Source of the DNA: an uncultured Lachnospiraceae bacterium
GTDB lineage: Bacteria; Bacillota; Clostridia; Lachnospirales; Lachnospiraceae
Length of the DNA: 64,000 bases
Reading direction: 5' to 3'
Assembly (NCBI GenBank): GCA_910585295.1
Contig: CAJUDE010000050.1
Coordinates: 1-64,000, forward strand
Shown here piece by piece: positions 8,670-17,900 of this stretch. Numbering within the stretch: position 1 is the first letter of the stretch; the number at the start of each line of letters is the position of its first letter. Made by a program: the position numbers and the translations under genes. The notes beneath the pieces are model-generated. The model had not been told where the DNA came from and did no database searches. It saw only the letters and a program-made list of their open reading frames with translations.

Positions 8670-9983
8670 ATGGGAGAACATATAGTAAGCCAGGCGGGGA
8701 TAGAGGAGTTTTTGGAAGAGGTAGGGAGGTCGGGAAGCGTTTTAGGGCTCTCTAGCGTCCAAAGGCTGATGGATGAATTGGGTAACATACAGGACAGGCT
8801 GAACATTATCCATGTGGCGGGGACCAATGGGAAAGGGTCGCTGTGTGCAATGGTTGCTTCTGTTTTAAAAGAAGCAGGGTATCGGGTGGGGGCCTATACT
8901 TCCCCATCCGTATTTGGGAGAAGGGAGCAGTATTTAGTGGATGGGGCGCCCGCCTCAGAGGAGGAGTATCTGGATATTTTTGGGACAGTGAAGGAGGCAT
9001 ATGAAAGGATAAAGGCAAAAGGGCAGGGGCTTCCCACTTTGTTTGAGGTGGAGACGGCGGCGGCCTTCCAGTATTTTTACCAAAAAAAATGCCAGATTGT
9101 TTTGCTGGAAGCTGGGCTGGGTGGAGCTGCAGATGCAACAAATATAATAAGGAAGCCTTTGGTAAGCGTACTAATGTCCATCAGCATGGACCATATGGGG
9201 GTTTTGGGGGAGTCGCTTGAGGAGATTGCCCAGGTAAAGTCTGGAATTATTAAAGGGCATGGGCAGGTGGTGGCAGTGGAGCCAGAGCATATGCAGGTGC
9301 GTAAAGCCATTGAAAAAAAGTGTGAAGAACAGCATGCCGCCCTTTGCTATGCGAAACCCAGCGAGGCAAAAGGGGTACACTGGGAGCAAGGGCGTTTGTG
9401 CTTTTCCTATCCAGGGTATGGACAGCTTCGCCTGTCCATGGCGGGGGCATACCAGGTAGAGAACGGCATATGCGCTATTAAGGTAATAGAAACGTTAAAA
9501 GGCATGGGCTGGGAAGTGGCTGCCAGCCAGGTTCGGCGAGGGCTGGAGGAAGCCAGATGGGAAGGCCGTTTTTCCGTGCTGTGCCGGGAGCCTTTGTTTC
9601 TGATGGATGGCGCCCATAATGCAGACGCGGCGAAAAAATTGCGTGAAACTATAAAAATGGGTTTTACAAATGGAAAAATAATCTATATAATAGGGGTACT
9701 TGCAGATAAAGAATATGGGAAGATTCTGAAAACCATGCTTCCTTTGGCATGGAAAGTATATACAGTTACGCCAAACCATCCAAGGGCTTTGGATGGCGCC
9801 GTGCTGGCAAAGAAAGCGATGCAGTGGCATTCGGACGCCGTATTTTGCAGGACAGTCCGGGAAGCAGCGGTAAAAGCCGCCGCTTGTGCAATGCGGGAAG
9901 GGGCGGTGGTGCTGGCATTTGGCTCCCTTTCTTATCTGGGCGAACTGAGGGAATCTGTGAAAGCTGGCTTTAAGGAGATATAA
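8670..9983 (+). CDS. folC: Bifunctional folylpolyglutamate/dihydrofolate synthase
   Basis: A 437-residue Mur-ligase-type enzyme that adds glutamate to dihydropteroate and to folates. Visible motifs are the P-loop VAGTNGKGS (about residues 50-58), TSPS, the EAGLGGAADATN segment and the C-domain DGAHNADAA. It opens a tight folate operon: folE begins 3 bases after its stop, and folP and folB-folK follow. The start ATG follows GGAAGGAAGG at 8650-8659. Firmicutes usually have one bifunctional enzyme, so both activities are likely. Confidence 0.93.
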   Translation: MGEHIVSQAGIEEFLEEVGRSGSVLGLSSVQRLMDELGNIQDRLNIIHVAGTNGKGSLCAMVASVLKEAGYRVGAYTSPSVFGRREQYLVDGAPASEEEYLDIFGTVKEAYERIKAKGQGLPTLFEVETAAAFQYFYQKKCQIVLLEAGLGGAADATNIIRKPLVSVLMSISMDHMGVLGESLEEIAQVKSGIIKGHGQVVAVEPEHMQVRKAIEKKCEEQHAALCYAKPSEAKGVHWEQGRLCFSYPGYGQLRLSMAGAYQVENGICAIKVIETLKGMGWEVAASQVRRGLEEARWEGRFSVLCREPLFLMDGAHNADAAKKLRETIKMGFTNGKIIYIIGVLADKEYGKILKTMLPLAWKVYTVTPNHPRALDGAVLAKKAMQWHSDAVFCRTVREAAVKAAACAMREGAVVLAFGSLSYLGELRESVKAGFKEI

Positions 9984-9986
9984 GGT

Positions 9987-10544
9987 ATGATAGATAAAGG
10001 GAAAATAGAACAGGCGGTCACCCTTTTGCTAGAAGGGATGGGTGAAGATATCGGGCGGGAGGGGCTTAAGGAGACTCCCGGCAGGATTGCTAGGATGTAT
10101 GAAGAAATTTTTGCAGGGATTGGGCAGACGCCAGAGGAATACCTAAGCAAGACGTTTTCTGTAGAGGAAAGCGGCATGGTGTTGGAAAAAGATATTGTAT
10201 TCTATTCCACTTGCGAACACCATTTGCTTCCTTTTTATGGAAAAGCCCATATTGCGTACCTGCCAGCAGGGAAAGTCGTGGGGCTGAGCAAACTGGCAAG
10301 GGCGGTAGAAGTGTATGCCAGGCGCCCACAGCTTCAAGAGCGGCTTACAGTGCAAATTGCGGATGCATTGATGGAGTATTTGCAGCCGAGAGGGGTGTTG
10401 GTCCTGGTGGAGGCAGAGCATATGTGCATGACGATGCGCGGCGTGAAAAAGCCAGGCACCCAGACTGTGACGCTTGCCACCAGAGGGGCTTTTTCAGAAG
10501 ATAAGCTCTTGCAGGAAGAATTTTGGCGCATGATGGGAAGGTAA
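9987..10544 (+). CDS. folE: GTP cyclohydrolase I
   Basis: A 185-residue type I GTP cyclohydrolase that converts GTP to 7,8-dihydroneopterin triphosphate, the first step of folate synthesis. The zinc ligands are present: Cys76 in STCEHH with His79, and Cys147 in EHMCMTMRGV. The GLSKLAR segment and the C-terminal core match the family, and length is normal. It starts 3 bases after folC, so the two are co-translated. Confidence 0.96.
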   Translation: MIDKGKIEQAVTLLLEGMGEDIGREGLKETPGRIARMYEEIFAGIGQTPEEYLSKTFSVEESGMVLEKDIVFYSTCEHHLLPFYGKAHIAYLPAGKVVGLSKLARAVEVYARRPQLQERLTVQIADALMEYLQPRGVLVLVEAEHMCMTMRGVKKPGTQTVTLATRGAFSEDKLLQEEFWRMMGR

Positions 10545-10570
10545 GGATTTTGTTTTTGGAGGCAGGAAGG

Positions 10571-11398
10571 ATGGAGCATAACATGAAGATAGGAAACAGA
10601 ACCTTTGAGGCGGCGAAGCACACCTATATTATGGGAATTTTAAATGTAACCCCAGATTCATTTTCAGATGGGGGGAAGTTTAACAGCCCAGACCTTGCGC
10701 TGGCGCATGTCCAGCAGATGGTGGAAGAGGGAGCCGATATCATTGACATTGGCGGAGAGTCCACAAGGCCTGGCCATCAGCAAATTAGTGAAGAAGAGGA
10801 AATTGAACGGGCGGCCCCGATGGTGGAACTTGTAAAAAGCAGGTTTGATATCCCCGTATCCATTGACACTTATAAGGCAAAAGTAGCTAGAGAATGCCTA
10901 AAGGCAGGGGCGGACTTAGTAAATGATATTTGGGGCTTGAAGTACGACAAAGAATTGGCAGGGGTGATTGCTTCTTCTGGGGCGGCATGCTGCCTGATGC
11001 ATAATAGGGGCCAGGCTGTTTACAATAACTTTATGGAAGAACTGAAATCAGACTTAAGTGAGACGCTGGAAATTGCATATGCTGCTGGGATTGCAAAGGA
11101 TAAAATTATCTTGGACCCTGGCGTTGGGTTTGGGAAGGATTATAGGCATAACCTGGAAGCAATTTATAAAATCGGGGAATTACAAAGCTTAGGGCATCCC
11201 CTGCTGTTAGGGGTTTCTAGGAAATCTGTCATTGGCCTTACATTAGGCCTGCCTGTAACAGAACGGTTAGAAGGGACCTTGGCGTCTACGGTTTATGCCG
11301 TTATGGCTGGATGCGCTTTTGTAAGGGTCCATGACATTAAGGAGAACAAGCGTGCCATTCAAATGGCAGAAGCGATTCGGGAAGGGTGGCAGCAATGA
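10571..11398 (+). CDS. folP: Dihydropteroate synthase
   Basis: A TIM-barrel enzyme that joins para-aminobenzoate to hydroxymethyl-dihydropterin pyrophosphate, the sulfonamide target. Motifs in order are GILNVTPDSFSDGG, DIGGESTRPG, DTYKAKVA, NDIWGL, DPGVGFGK and GVSRKS. The ATG at 10571 lies 8 bases after GGAGG (10558-10562); an ATG at 10583 is an alternative, while the ATG at 10523 inside folE is unlikely. The stop overlaps the next gene by 4 bases (ATGA). Confidence 0.95.
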   Translation: MEHNMKIGNRTFEAAKHTYIMGILNVTPDSFSDGGKFNSPDLALAHVQQMVEEGADIIDIGGESTRPGHQQISEEEEIERAAPMVELVKSRFDIPVSIDTYKAKVARECLKAGADLVNDIWGLKYDKELAGVIASSGAACCLMHNRGQAVYNNFMEELKSDLSETLEIAYAAGIAKDKIILDPGVGFGKDYRHNLEAIYKIGELQSLGHPLLLGVSRKSVIGLTLGLPVTERLEGTLASTVYAVMAGCAFVRVHDIKENKRAIQMAEAIREGWQQ

Positions 11399-12255
11399 AT
11401 AGGGAACCGTCAGATAAAATCCACATTAAACATTTAGAAGTATTTGCGAAACATGGGGTTTTGCCGGAAGAGAACAGGCTGGGACAGAAGTTTTTGGTCA
11501 ACGCAACCCTTTATGCCAATCTTAGGGAAGCAGGGTTAAATGACGATTTAACAAAGACCGTACATTATGGAGAAGCCTCACGCTTTATCACATCTTTTAT
11601 GGTGAGCCATACATTTCAATTAATTGAGTCTGCTGCAGAGCAGATGGCGCGGGCAATATTACTGCAGTTCCCCTCCATCGAAAAAATTCAACTGGAAATT
11701 GAAAAGCCCTGGGCGCCCGTTGGGCTTCCATTGGAATCTGTCTCTGTGGAAGTGGAGCGGGGCTGGCATCAGGCATTTGTGGCAATTGGCTCTAATCTAG
11801 GGGAGAGGGAAGATTATATTGCATTGGGGCTGGAAGGGTTGGGAGCCTGCAAAGATTGTAAATTGGTGGGCGCGTCCCAAATCATTGCCACAAAACCTTA
11901 CGGGGTAAAAGAGCAGCCAGATTTTTTAAATGGCGTAGTGGAACTAAGGACATTGCTAAATCCTTGGGAATTGTTGGAGGAACTGCACAAAATTGAGCAA
12001 AAAGCAGGGCGGGAGCGTTTGGTGCGCTGGGGGCCTAGGACCTTGGATTTGGATATTATTTTCTATGACGGCTGGGTGGTTGATACGAAAGAACTTCAAA
12101 TTCCCCATCCAGACATGCACAACCGTGAGTTTGTGCTGCGGCCTTTGGCGGAGCTTGCGCCATATTTTTGCCATCCCTTAAACCACAAGACAGTAAGGCA
12201 GATGTTGGAGGAATTGGAAAGGGATTCCATAAAATCAAATGGGAAAGGGCTGTAA
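11395..12255 (+). CDS. folBK: Fused dihydroneopterin aldolase / HPPK
   Basis: A 286-residue bifunctional folate enzyme. Residues about 5-120 are a FolB aldolase domain (IKHLEVFAKHGVLPEENRLG; VEIEKPWAP-like end). Residues about 125-270 are hydroxymethyl-dihydropterin pyrophosphokinase, with AFVAIGSNLGERE, RWGPRTLDLDIIFYD and PHPDMHNREFVLRPL. These are two consecutive pathway steps, and the product feeds FolP encoded just upstream. The ATG at 11395 overlaps the folP stop as ATGA. FolB-FolK fusions are known in Firmicutes. Confidence 0.95.
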   Translation: MNREPSDKIHIKHLEVFAKHGVLPEENRLGQKFLVNATLYANLREAGLNDDLTKTVHYGEASRFITSFMVSHTFQLIESAAEQMARAILLQFPSIEKIQLEIEKPWAPVGLPLESVSVEVERGWHQAFVAIGSNLGEREDYIALGLEGLGACKDCKLVGASQIIATKPYGVKEQPDFLNGVVELRTLLNPWELLEELHKIEQKAGRERLVRWGPRTLDLDIIFYDGWVVDTKELQIPHPDMHNREFVLRPLAELAPYFCHPLNHKTVRQMLEELERDSIKSNGKGL

Positions 12256-12257
12256 AA

Positions 12258-13226
12258 ATGATAGATAGACAAAGCTTTGCCTATGAAAATGGAAAAGATG
12301 GGATGCGCGTCCTGCGGTGCTATGGGATAAGCGGCAGGGTGGTGGTCCCAAGGGAGTTAGAAGGGCTTCCAGTAACGGAGCTTGCGGACTATGCTTTTGC
12401 AGAAAGTCAGGAAGCGGAGCTGGGGCATGCCAGCGGCTTGCCCTGCATTTGTGGGGCGGCTTTGGAGGAATTGTGCCTGCCAGATACAATAAAGCGGTTA
12501 GGGAGGTATGTATTTTACAATTGCACCCAGTTCCACAGCCTGTCTTGTTACAGCAATATTGCATTTATGGGAGCAGGCGGGTTTACAGGGTGTGGGAACC
12601 TGGCATATCTTGCCATGCACCAGAAGGAAGGCGTTTCTTGCTTGCGGGAATTGCTGCAGGAACTGAAACAGGCTGTGGTTGTGGATTGCTATTGGGAACA
12701 ACCGCAAATGCAAGGAGTTTCAAAAGTAAATTTGGAAGGCCAACCTTTCTGCCGTTTGGTATATCCAGAATTTTATGAGGAAGCGGTGGAGAATACCCCA
12801 GCCAGGATTATATCCACCCAAACCCACGGGATGGGCATTCAATACCGGAACACGTTTCGCAATACGCAGATTGTTTTTTCGGAATATGACAAATTATTTG
12901 AAACCGGAAAATATAATATGGATTTTACAACTATGGCAGAAATGTCTGTTGCAAGGCTTTCCTTTCCTTATGGACTGTCAGAGGCCAGCAGGCAGGCGTA
13001 TGCTTCCTGGCTGCGGGGGCATATTAAGGGAGTAGCGGAATATTTTTTGGAACAGGGAAGTAAAGAAAGCCTGGGCTGGCTGGCGGAGTCTTTTGTAGGG
13101 ACAAGGGAAGAACTTGAAATTTTGGTGCAGGCGGCGAACCAAATGGAACATACAGAACAGTTAAGCGCCCTGCTTGATACAATGCACCGAAGGTTCCCAG
13201 GGAAACGGAAACGTTTTACTTTATAA
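12258..13226 (+). CDS. Leucine-rich-repeat (BspA-like) protein, cytoplasmic
   Basis: A 322-residue protein. Residues about 10-140 match the BspA-type LRR_5 pattern: GYGISGRVVVPRELEGLPVT-like start, ALEELCLPDTIKRLGRYVFYNC, then NIAFMGAGGFTGCGNLAYL. The remaining 180 residues are not recognised. There is no signal peptide or membrane segment, so it is probably intracellular, unlike most BspA-type proteins, which are on the cell surface. It starts 2 bases after folBK and lies 28 bases upstream of the VWA protein. It may form a three-gene module with the VWA protein and the MoxR ATPase, perhaps as an adaptor; that is inference. Confidence 0.75.
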   Translation: MIDRQSFAYENGKDGMRVLRCYGISGRVVVPRELEGLPVTELADYAFAESQEAELGHASGLPCICGAALEELCLPDTIKRLGRYVFYNCTQFHSLSCYSNIAFMGAGGFTGCGNLAYLAMHQKEGVSCLRELLQELKQAVVVDCYWEQPQMQGVSKVNLEGQPFCRLVYPEFYEEAVENTPARIISTQTHGMGIQYRNTFRNTQIVFSEYDKLFETGKYNMDFTTMAEMSVARLSFPYGLSEASRQAYASWLRGHIKGVAEYFLEQGSKESLGWLAESFVGTREELEILVQAANQMEHTEQLSALLDTMHRRFPGKRKRFTL

Positions 13227-13254
13227 CGGCGCTATTATATAAGGAAGGAACGGT

Positions 13255-14559
13255 ATGTTTGAGGAAGCATTATTGGAGAAAGTGGATATCTGCAATGAAA
13301 TTTTAAAGGATTGCAGGAATGAGTTATATTTAAATCTGCGTTTTCTGGATGTTGCGCTCCATAGCCTGGTTTTGGAGCCGTCTATGTCTTTGGGGGCGGC
13401 GACGGATGGCGCGGCGTTTTGCTATAACCCAGAATACCTTATAGAATTATATAAGGTTGGGAATGTGCAGGTGAACCGCTGTTACCTCCACAGTATCCTC
13501 CACTGCCTGTTCGGGCATGTCTGGAAAAAGCGGGAAGAGCAGGAGCTTCTCTATTGGAACCTTGCCTGTGACATTGCGGTGGAATATATTTTGGACGGGC
13601 TTCCTTTACGCTGCCTTCGCAATCCGCCAAAGCCTTACCGGCGGGCGGTATACGAGGGGCTGTTAAAAAAAATTCCAGTGATCCATGGGGAAGGCGTATT
13701 CCATTTATTGCAGGATGCAAATCCAGATATGCGTATTGTGGCAAGGATGGTGCAGGAATTTACAGTGGACAGCCATATGCTCTGGCAGAAAGATGGTTCT
13801 GGGCCGAAATCCCAGATAGAACAGCAAAACAGATGGGAAGATATCCGGGATAAAATGGAACTGGAACTGGATGTGTTTTCCAAGGAGGCGGCGGAAGGTT
13901 CCAAAGGGCTAAAAGATCAGCTTCGTGTGGAAAACCGCGAGCGGTATGATTACCGGGAATTCCTAAAGAAATTTTGTATCCTGAAAGAAGAGATGCAGGT
14001 GGATTTAGATAGTTTTGACTATATTTTTTACAATTATGGCATGGAATTGTATGGAAATATGCCATTAATTGAGCATCAGGAAACCAGGGAAGTGCAGAAA
14101 ATCGAGGATTTTGTGATTGTGATAGACACATCCATGTCCTGTAAGGCAGAGCTGGTGCAGAAATTTTTGGAAGAAACTTATAGTATCCTAAGCCAGTCAG
14201 AGTCTTTTACCCGTAGGTTTTGCATCCATATTATCCAGTGTGACGAAAAGGTGCATTCTGATGTGGTGATAGAAAACCGCAAACAGCTTGCAGAATATAT
14301 GGAACATTTTCAAGTGGAAGGGATGGGCGGCACAGACTTTCGCCCGGCATTTGCATATGTGGAATCCCTTCTTAAGAAAAAGTCCTTCCACAAGCTGCGG
14401 GGATTGATTTATTTCACCGATGGATATGGGGCGTATCCGTTGAAAAAGCCTGCGTATGACACGGCATTTGTGTTTTTCCATGAGGATTACCAGGATGTGG
14501 ATGTGCCGCCCTGGGCAATTAAGCTGATTTTGGGCAGGGAAGAATTGCAGGCAAGGTAA
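13255..14559 (+). CDS. VWA-like protein with metallopeptidase-type N-domain (COG3864-like)
   Basis: A 434-residue protein. The N-terminal half carries a His-rich zinc-peptidase-like signature, H79SILHCLFGH88, in the position typical of the DUF2201 N-domain. The C-terminal half is a von Willebrand A-like fold with a metal-binding DTSMS motif (FVIVIDTSMSCKAE) and a GMGGTDFRP segment. Such proteins are commonly encoded next to MoxR-type AAA ATPases, exactly as here (31 bases before the next gene). MoxR/VWA pairs generally act in assembly or metal insertion of target complexes. The target here is unknown, and peptidase activity is not assured. Confidence 0.82.
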   Translation: MFEEALLEKVDICNEILKDCRNELYLNLRFLDVALHSLVLEPSMSLGAATDGAAFCYNPEYLIELYKVGNVQVNRCYLHSILHCLFGHVWKKREEQELLYWNLACDIAVEYILDGLPLRCLRNPPKPYRRAVYEGLLKKIPVIHGEGVFHLLQDANPDMRIVARMVQEFTVDSHMLWQKDGSGPKSQIEQQNRWEDIRDKMELELDVFSKEAAEGSKGLKDQLRVENRERYDYREFLKKFCILKEEMQVDLDSFDYIFYNYGMELYGNMPLIEHQETREVQKIEDFVIVIDTSMSCKAELVQKFLEETYSILSQSESFTRRFCIHIIQCDEKVHSDVVIENRKQLAEYMEHFQVEGMGGTDFRPAFAYVESLLKKKSFHKLRGLIYFTDGYGAYPLKKPAYDTAFVFFHEDYQDVDVPPWAIKLILGREELQAR

Positions 14560-14589
14560 GAAGATGGAACAAAGAAAAGGAAGCAGAGT

Positions 14590-16095
14590 ATGAATATCAG
14601 AAGAACCAAGGAAGAAATCAAAAACACCATAGAAGCTTATCTAAAAAAGGACGCATATGGGCGCTATGAAATCCCATCCATCCGCCAGCGCCCGGTGCTG
14701 CTGCTTGGCCCTCCAGGCGTTGGAAAGACACAGATTATGGAGCAGATTGCCAAAGAATGTAAAATTGGGCTGGTGGCCTACACGATTACGCACCATACCA
14801 GGCAGAGCGCCATTGGGCTGCCGTTTATTTCCAAAAAGCAGTATGGGGGACAGGAATATGCGGTGACAGAGTACACCATGAGTGAGATTGTGGCCTCTAT
14901 TTATGAGAAAATGGAGCAGACCGGGCTGAAAGAGGGGCTTCTGTTTATTGATGAAATAAACTGCGTGTCAGAAACGCTAGCCCCTGCTATGCTGCAGTTT
15001 TTGCAATGCAAATCTTTTGGCAACCATAAAATCCCAGAGGGGTGGGTGATTGTCGCTGCAGGGAACCCGCCGGAATACAATAAATCTGTCCGGGAATTTG
15101 ATGTGGTGACGCTGGATCGGGTGAAAAAGATTATGGTGGAAGCGGATTTTGGGGTATGGAAGGAATATGCCTACCAGCAGGGGATGCATGGGGCGGTGGT
15201 TTCTTATTTGAATGCCAGGAAGCAGAACTTTTACCAGATGGAGACGACGGTGGATGGCAGGAATTTTGCCACGCCCCGGGGATGGGAAGATTTATCTGGC
15301 TTTATCCAGGCTTATGAAGGGCTTGGGAAAGCTGTGGACCGTGAGGTGGTTGGGCAGTATATCCAATTTCCCAAGATAGCCAAAGATTTTGCCAATTATC
15401 TGGAACTGTACAAGAAATACCAGGCAGATTATCAAATAGAAGAGATTTTCCAAGGCAGGTTAGATGAAATCCTTTTGAAAAAAATAGCCCATGCTTCCTT
15501 TGATGAACGGCTTAGCGTCCTTGGGCTAATCCTGTCAAGGGTAAACGAAGAATTGAAAAAAGCTGTGCAGTGGGAATCCTATATGGAGCGGCTGCAGTCT
15601 GGCCTGTTGGAATTTAAGTCGCTGACAGAAGCAGGCCCTGAGGGGTTGGATGGGCATCAGCTATTTTCCAATGTATGCCAGAAATTAAATTTAGAATATA
15701 CAAAGCAAAAGAAGGCGGAATTGCTCACATGGGAGGAAGATAAACAATACCAAAGGCTGCTTCAGGCTATGGAACGCTTCCAGCAGGCATTAAAGCTGGA
15801 AGGGCTTGCGGGGAAACAAGAAGCATTCCTCTATGTGAAAGGGTTGTTTGGGCAGGAAAATAGCCAGTTTGAACAGCAGCAGGATAAAGCTTCCCAAACA
15901 TTAGAATATGCCTTTGATTTCTTAGAAGGTGCTTTTGGCGCCGGGCAGGAATTAGTTATGTTTATTACAGAATTAAATTCTAATTACTATAGCGTGAAGT
16001 TTCTGCAGGACTGTAGCTGTGAACGGTATTATCAGTATAATCAGGAATTGCTTTTTGATGAAAAGCGCAGGAAATTGCTGGAACGGCTGCAATAG
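14590..16095 (+). CDS. MoxR-type AAA+ ATPase
   Basis: A 501-residue ATPase. Walker A is GPPGVGKT (residues 40-47) and Walker B is GLLFIDEIN. AAA_5/MoxR features continue to about residue 260, and the C-terminal 240 residues are mostly helical and unlike anything I recognise. It is longer than a typical MoxR (about 330 residues). It pairs with the upstream VWA protein. The likely role is a chaperone-like ATPase acting with its VWA partner; the substrate is not evident. Confidence 0.85.
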   Translation: MNIRRTKEEIKNTIEAYLKKDAYGRYEIPSIRQRPVLLLGPPGVGKTQIMEQIAKECKIGLVAYTITHHTRQSAIGLPFISKKQYGGQEYAVTEYTMSEIVASIYEKMEQTGLKEGLLFIDEINCVSETLAPAMLQFLQCKSFGNHKIPEGWVIVAAGNPPEYNKSVREFDVVTLDRVKKIMVEADFGVWKEYAYQQGMHGAVVSYLNARKQNFYQMETTVDGRNFATPRGWEDLSGFIQAYEGLGKAVDREVVGQYIQFPKIAKDFANYLELYKKYQADYQIEEIFQGRLDEILLKKIAHASFDERLSVLGLILSRVNEELKKAVQWESYMERLQSGLLEFKSLTEAGPEGLDGHQLFSNVCQKLNLEYTKQKKAELLTWEEDKQYQRLLQAMERFQQALKLEGLAGKQEAFLYVKGLFGQENSQFEQQQDKASQTLEYAFDFLEGAFGAGQELVMFITELNSNYYSVKFLQDCSCERYYQYNQELLFDEKRRKLLERLQ

Positions 16096-16120
16096 CTGTG
16101 GAAATTAAGAAGGAGGTTAT

Positions 16121-16792
16121 ATGAAAAAGTCAACGATTTTTTTTGATTTGGATGGAACGCTGGTCAATACGGAAGAGGGCGTAGGCAAAAGCCTGTGGTA
16201 TTTAATGGAAAAATATGGGCTGGACAAGCCAGACAGGGATTCCATCCGGCGGTTTATCGGGCCGTTGGTCCCAGACGCCCTAAGGAAGGAATATGGGTTT
16301 TCTGAAGAGGAGGCCAGGAAAGCAGATTTCGTGTTCCGGGAATATTATGAGACAACTGGTTTGTTTGAGTGTGAACTGTTCCCAGGCGTGGAAAAGTGCC
16401 TGAAAGCCTTAAAGGAAAAAGGGTACCGCCTGATTGTGACTTCATCTAAGGAACAACTGCCCTGCCGCCAGATTTTGGAACGCCTTGGCGTGGCGCAGTA
16501 TTTTGACATGATTGTGGGGGCCAGGCTGAAAGAAAATATAGGCACTAAGGTGGAAGTCCTTCGGGACGCAATGAAAAGCCTTGGCATTTCCAACAAAGAG
16601 GAAGTGGTGCTGATTGGCGACAGCCGGTATGACGCAATAGGCGCGAAAGAAGCTGGCATTGCATGCATAGGGGTCTCTTATGGGTTTGAGGAGGATTTTG
16701 GGCAGATGCGCCAGGCTGGGGTAACAGAAATATTTGACACATTAGAGGAAGTAGTGGATTATTTGGAAAGGAGTGCAAAAGATGAGCATTAA
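16121..16792 (+). CDS. HAD-family phosphatase (Gph/PpaX-like)
   Basis: A 223-residue haloacid-dehalogenase hydrolase. Motif I is FFDLDGTLV (nucleophile Asp9, acid/base Asp11), motif II is IVTSSKEQ, and motifs III/IV are Lys-containing ENIGTK and VVLIGDSRYDAIGAKEAG. A helical cap domain lies between motifs I and II. It resembles phosphoglycolate or pyrophosphate phosphatases; the substrate is uncertain. The start ATG follows AAGGAGG. Its end overlaps the ddh start by 11 bases. Confidence 0.88.
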   Translation: MKKSTIFFDLDGTLVNTEEGVGKSLWYLMEKYGLDKPDRDSIRRFIGPLVPDALRKEYGFSEEEARKADFVFREYYETTGLFECELFPGVEKCLKALKEKGYRLIVTSSKEQLPCRQILERLGVAQYFDMIVGARLKENIGTKVEVLRDAMKSLGISNKEEVVLIGDSRYDAIGAKEAGIACIGVSYGFEEDFGQMRQAGVTEIFDTLEEVVDYLERSAKDEH

Positions 16793-17768
16793 AATTGGGA
16801 TTTTAGGTTATGGGAACCTTGGAAGGGGCGTGGAGTGCGCGGTTAAGCAGAATCCAGATATGGAGCTTGTGGCCGTGTTTACCAGAAGGGAGCCGGAAAC
16901 TGTCTCCATCCTTACAAAAGAGGCAAAGGTGTGCAAGGTCTCGGAAGTAGAAGGGTGGAAGGGGAAAATTGACGTGATGGTCTTGTGCGGCGGAAGCGCG
17001 ACGGACTTGCCAGAACAGACGCCAAAGTATGCGCAGTGCTTCAATGTGGTGGACAGTTTTGACACCCATGCAAGGATTCCAGAGCATTTTGCAAATGTGG
17101 ATGCAGCCGCAAAAGCAAATGGGACGGTTGGAATTATATCTGTAGGCTGGGATCCAGGGATGTTTTCTTTAAGCCGTATGTATGCCAACGCTATCCTTCC
17201 AGAAGGGAAAGATTATACATTTTGGGGGAAGGGCGTCAGCCAGGGGCATTCGGACGCCATCCGCCGGATTAAAGGCGTGAAAAATGCGAAACAGTACACA
17301 ATCCCGGTGGAGGGCGCTTTAGAGTCGGTACGCGCAGGGGAAAATCCAGAGCTGGCTACCCGTCAGAAGCATACGAGGGAATGCTTTGTTGTATTAGAAG
17401 ACGGGGCTGACGGAGCAAAGGTGGAAGAGGAAATCAAAACGATGCCCAATTATTTTGCAGATTACGACACCACCGTGCATTTTATCAGCGAGGAGGAATT
17501 GCAAAAGGAGCATAGCGGCATCCCCCATGGAGGCTTTGTCATCCGTTCTGGGAAAACCGGATGGGGGCAGGAACATAGCCATGTTATTGAGTATAGTTTG
17601 AAGCTGGACTCTAATCCAGAATTTACAGCGAGCGTGATTGTGGCATATGCAAGGGCTGCTTACCGTTTGGCTAAGGAAGGGCAGAGCGGGTGCAAGACAG
17701 TATTTGACATTGCCCCGGCTTACCTGAGCATGGAAAGCGGGGAGGAGCTTCGGAAAAACTTGCTGTAG
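16782..17768 (+). CDS. ddh: meso-Diaminopimelate D-dehydrogenase
   Basis: A 328-residue NADPH-dependent enzyme that makes meso-diaminopimelate in one step from tetrahydrodipicolinate, for lysine and peptidoglycan synthesis. The Rossmann motif ILGYGNLGRGV is at the N-terminus. The family's conserved segments are recognisable: VDSFDTHARIP, SVGWDPGMFS, WGKGVSQGHSDAIRRI, and GHSHVIEYSLKL-like near the end. The ATG at 16782 is preferred because AAGGAG (16768-16773) is well spaced. Confidence 0.95.
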   Translation: MSIKIGILGYGNLGRGVECAVKQNPDMELVAVFTRREPETVSILTKEAKVCKVSEVEGWKGKIDVMVLCGGSATDLPEQTPKYAQCFNVVDSFDTHARIPEHFANVDAAAKANGTVGIISVGWDPGMFSLSRMYANAILPEGKDYTFWGKGVSQGHSDAIRRIKGVKNAKQYTIPVEGALESVRAGENPELATRQKHTRECFVVLEDGADGAKVEEEIKTMPNYFADYDTTVHFISEEELQKEHSGIPHGGFVIRSGKTGWGQEHSHVIEYSLKLDSNPEFTASVIVAYARAAYRLAKEGQSGCKTVFDIAPAYLSMESGEELRKNLL

Positions 17769-17797
17769 GGCATATTGCCTGAAAATAGAAACGGTTA

Positions 17798-17824
17798 TTA
17801 ATTTTCCCCGAAAGTTGCCGATAT
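17798..17824 (+). promoter_or_regulatory. Sigma-28 promoter upstream of the 17901 gene
   Basis: TTAATTTT at 17798-17805, an 11-base spacer, and GCCGATAT at 17817-17824. The -10 is a perfect match to the known SigD/FliA element and the spacing is exact. The same -35 octamer is used by the promoter at 27246-27272. Confidence 0.75.
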
Positions 17825-17841
17825 GTACCATAGCTAAGGAT

Positions 17842-17882
17842 GGCATTTATTTCTATGGAAAATGGAAATAAATGCCTGTTTT
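17842..17882 (+). terminator. Hairpin with T-rich tail in the 17901 leader
   Basis: A 12-bp stem (17842-17853 with 17865-17876) has an 11-base loop and a TGTTTTGTT tail. It can serve as the ddh terminator, but it lies downstream of the sigma-28 promoter, so it is also in the leader of the 17901 gene. Its loop contains GGA, the core of CsrA sites. Confidence 0.6.
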
Positions 17883-17900
17883 GTTAAAGGAGGAAAAATT

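Noticed and set aside
10523..10570. Earlier folP start inside folE
   Set aside because: The extra 16 residues are not dihydropteroate-synthase-like, and the 10571 ATG has a proper GGAGG.
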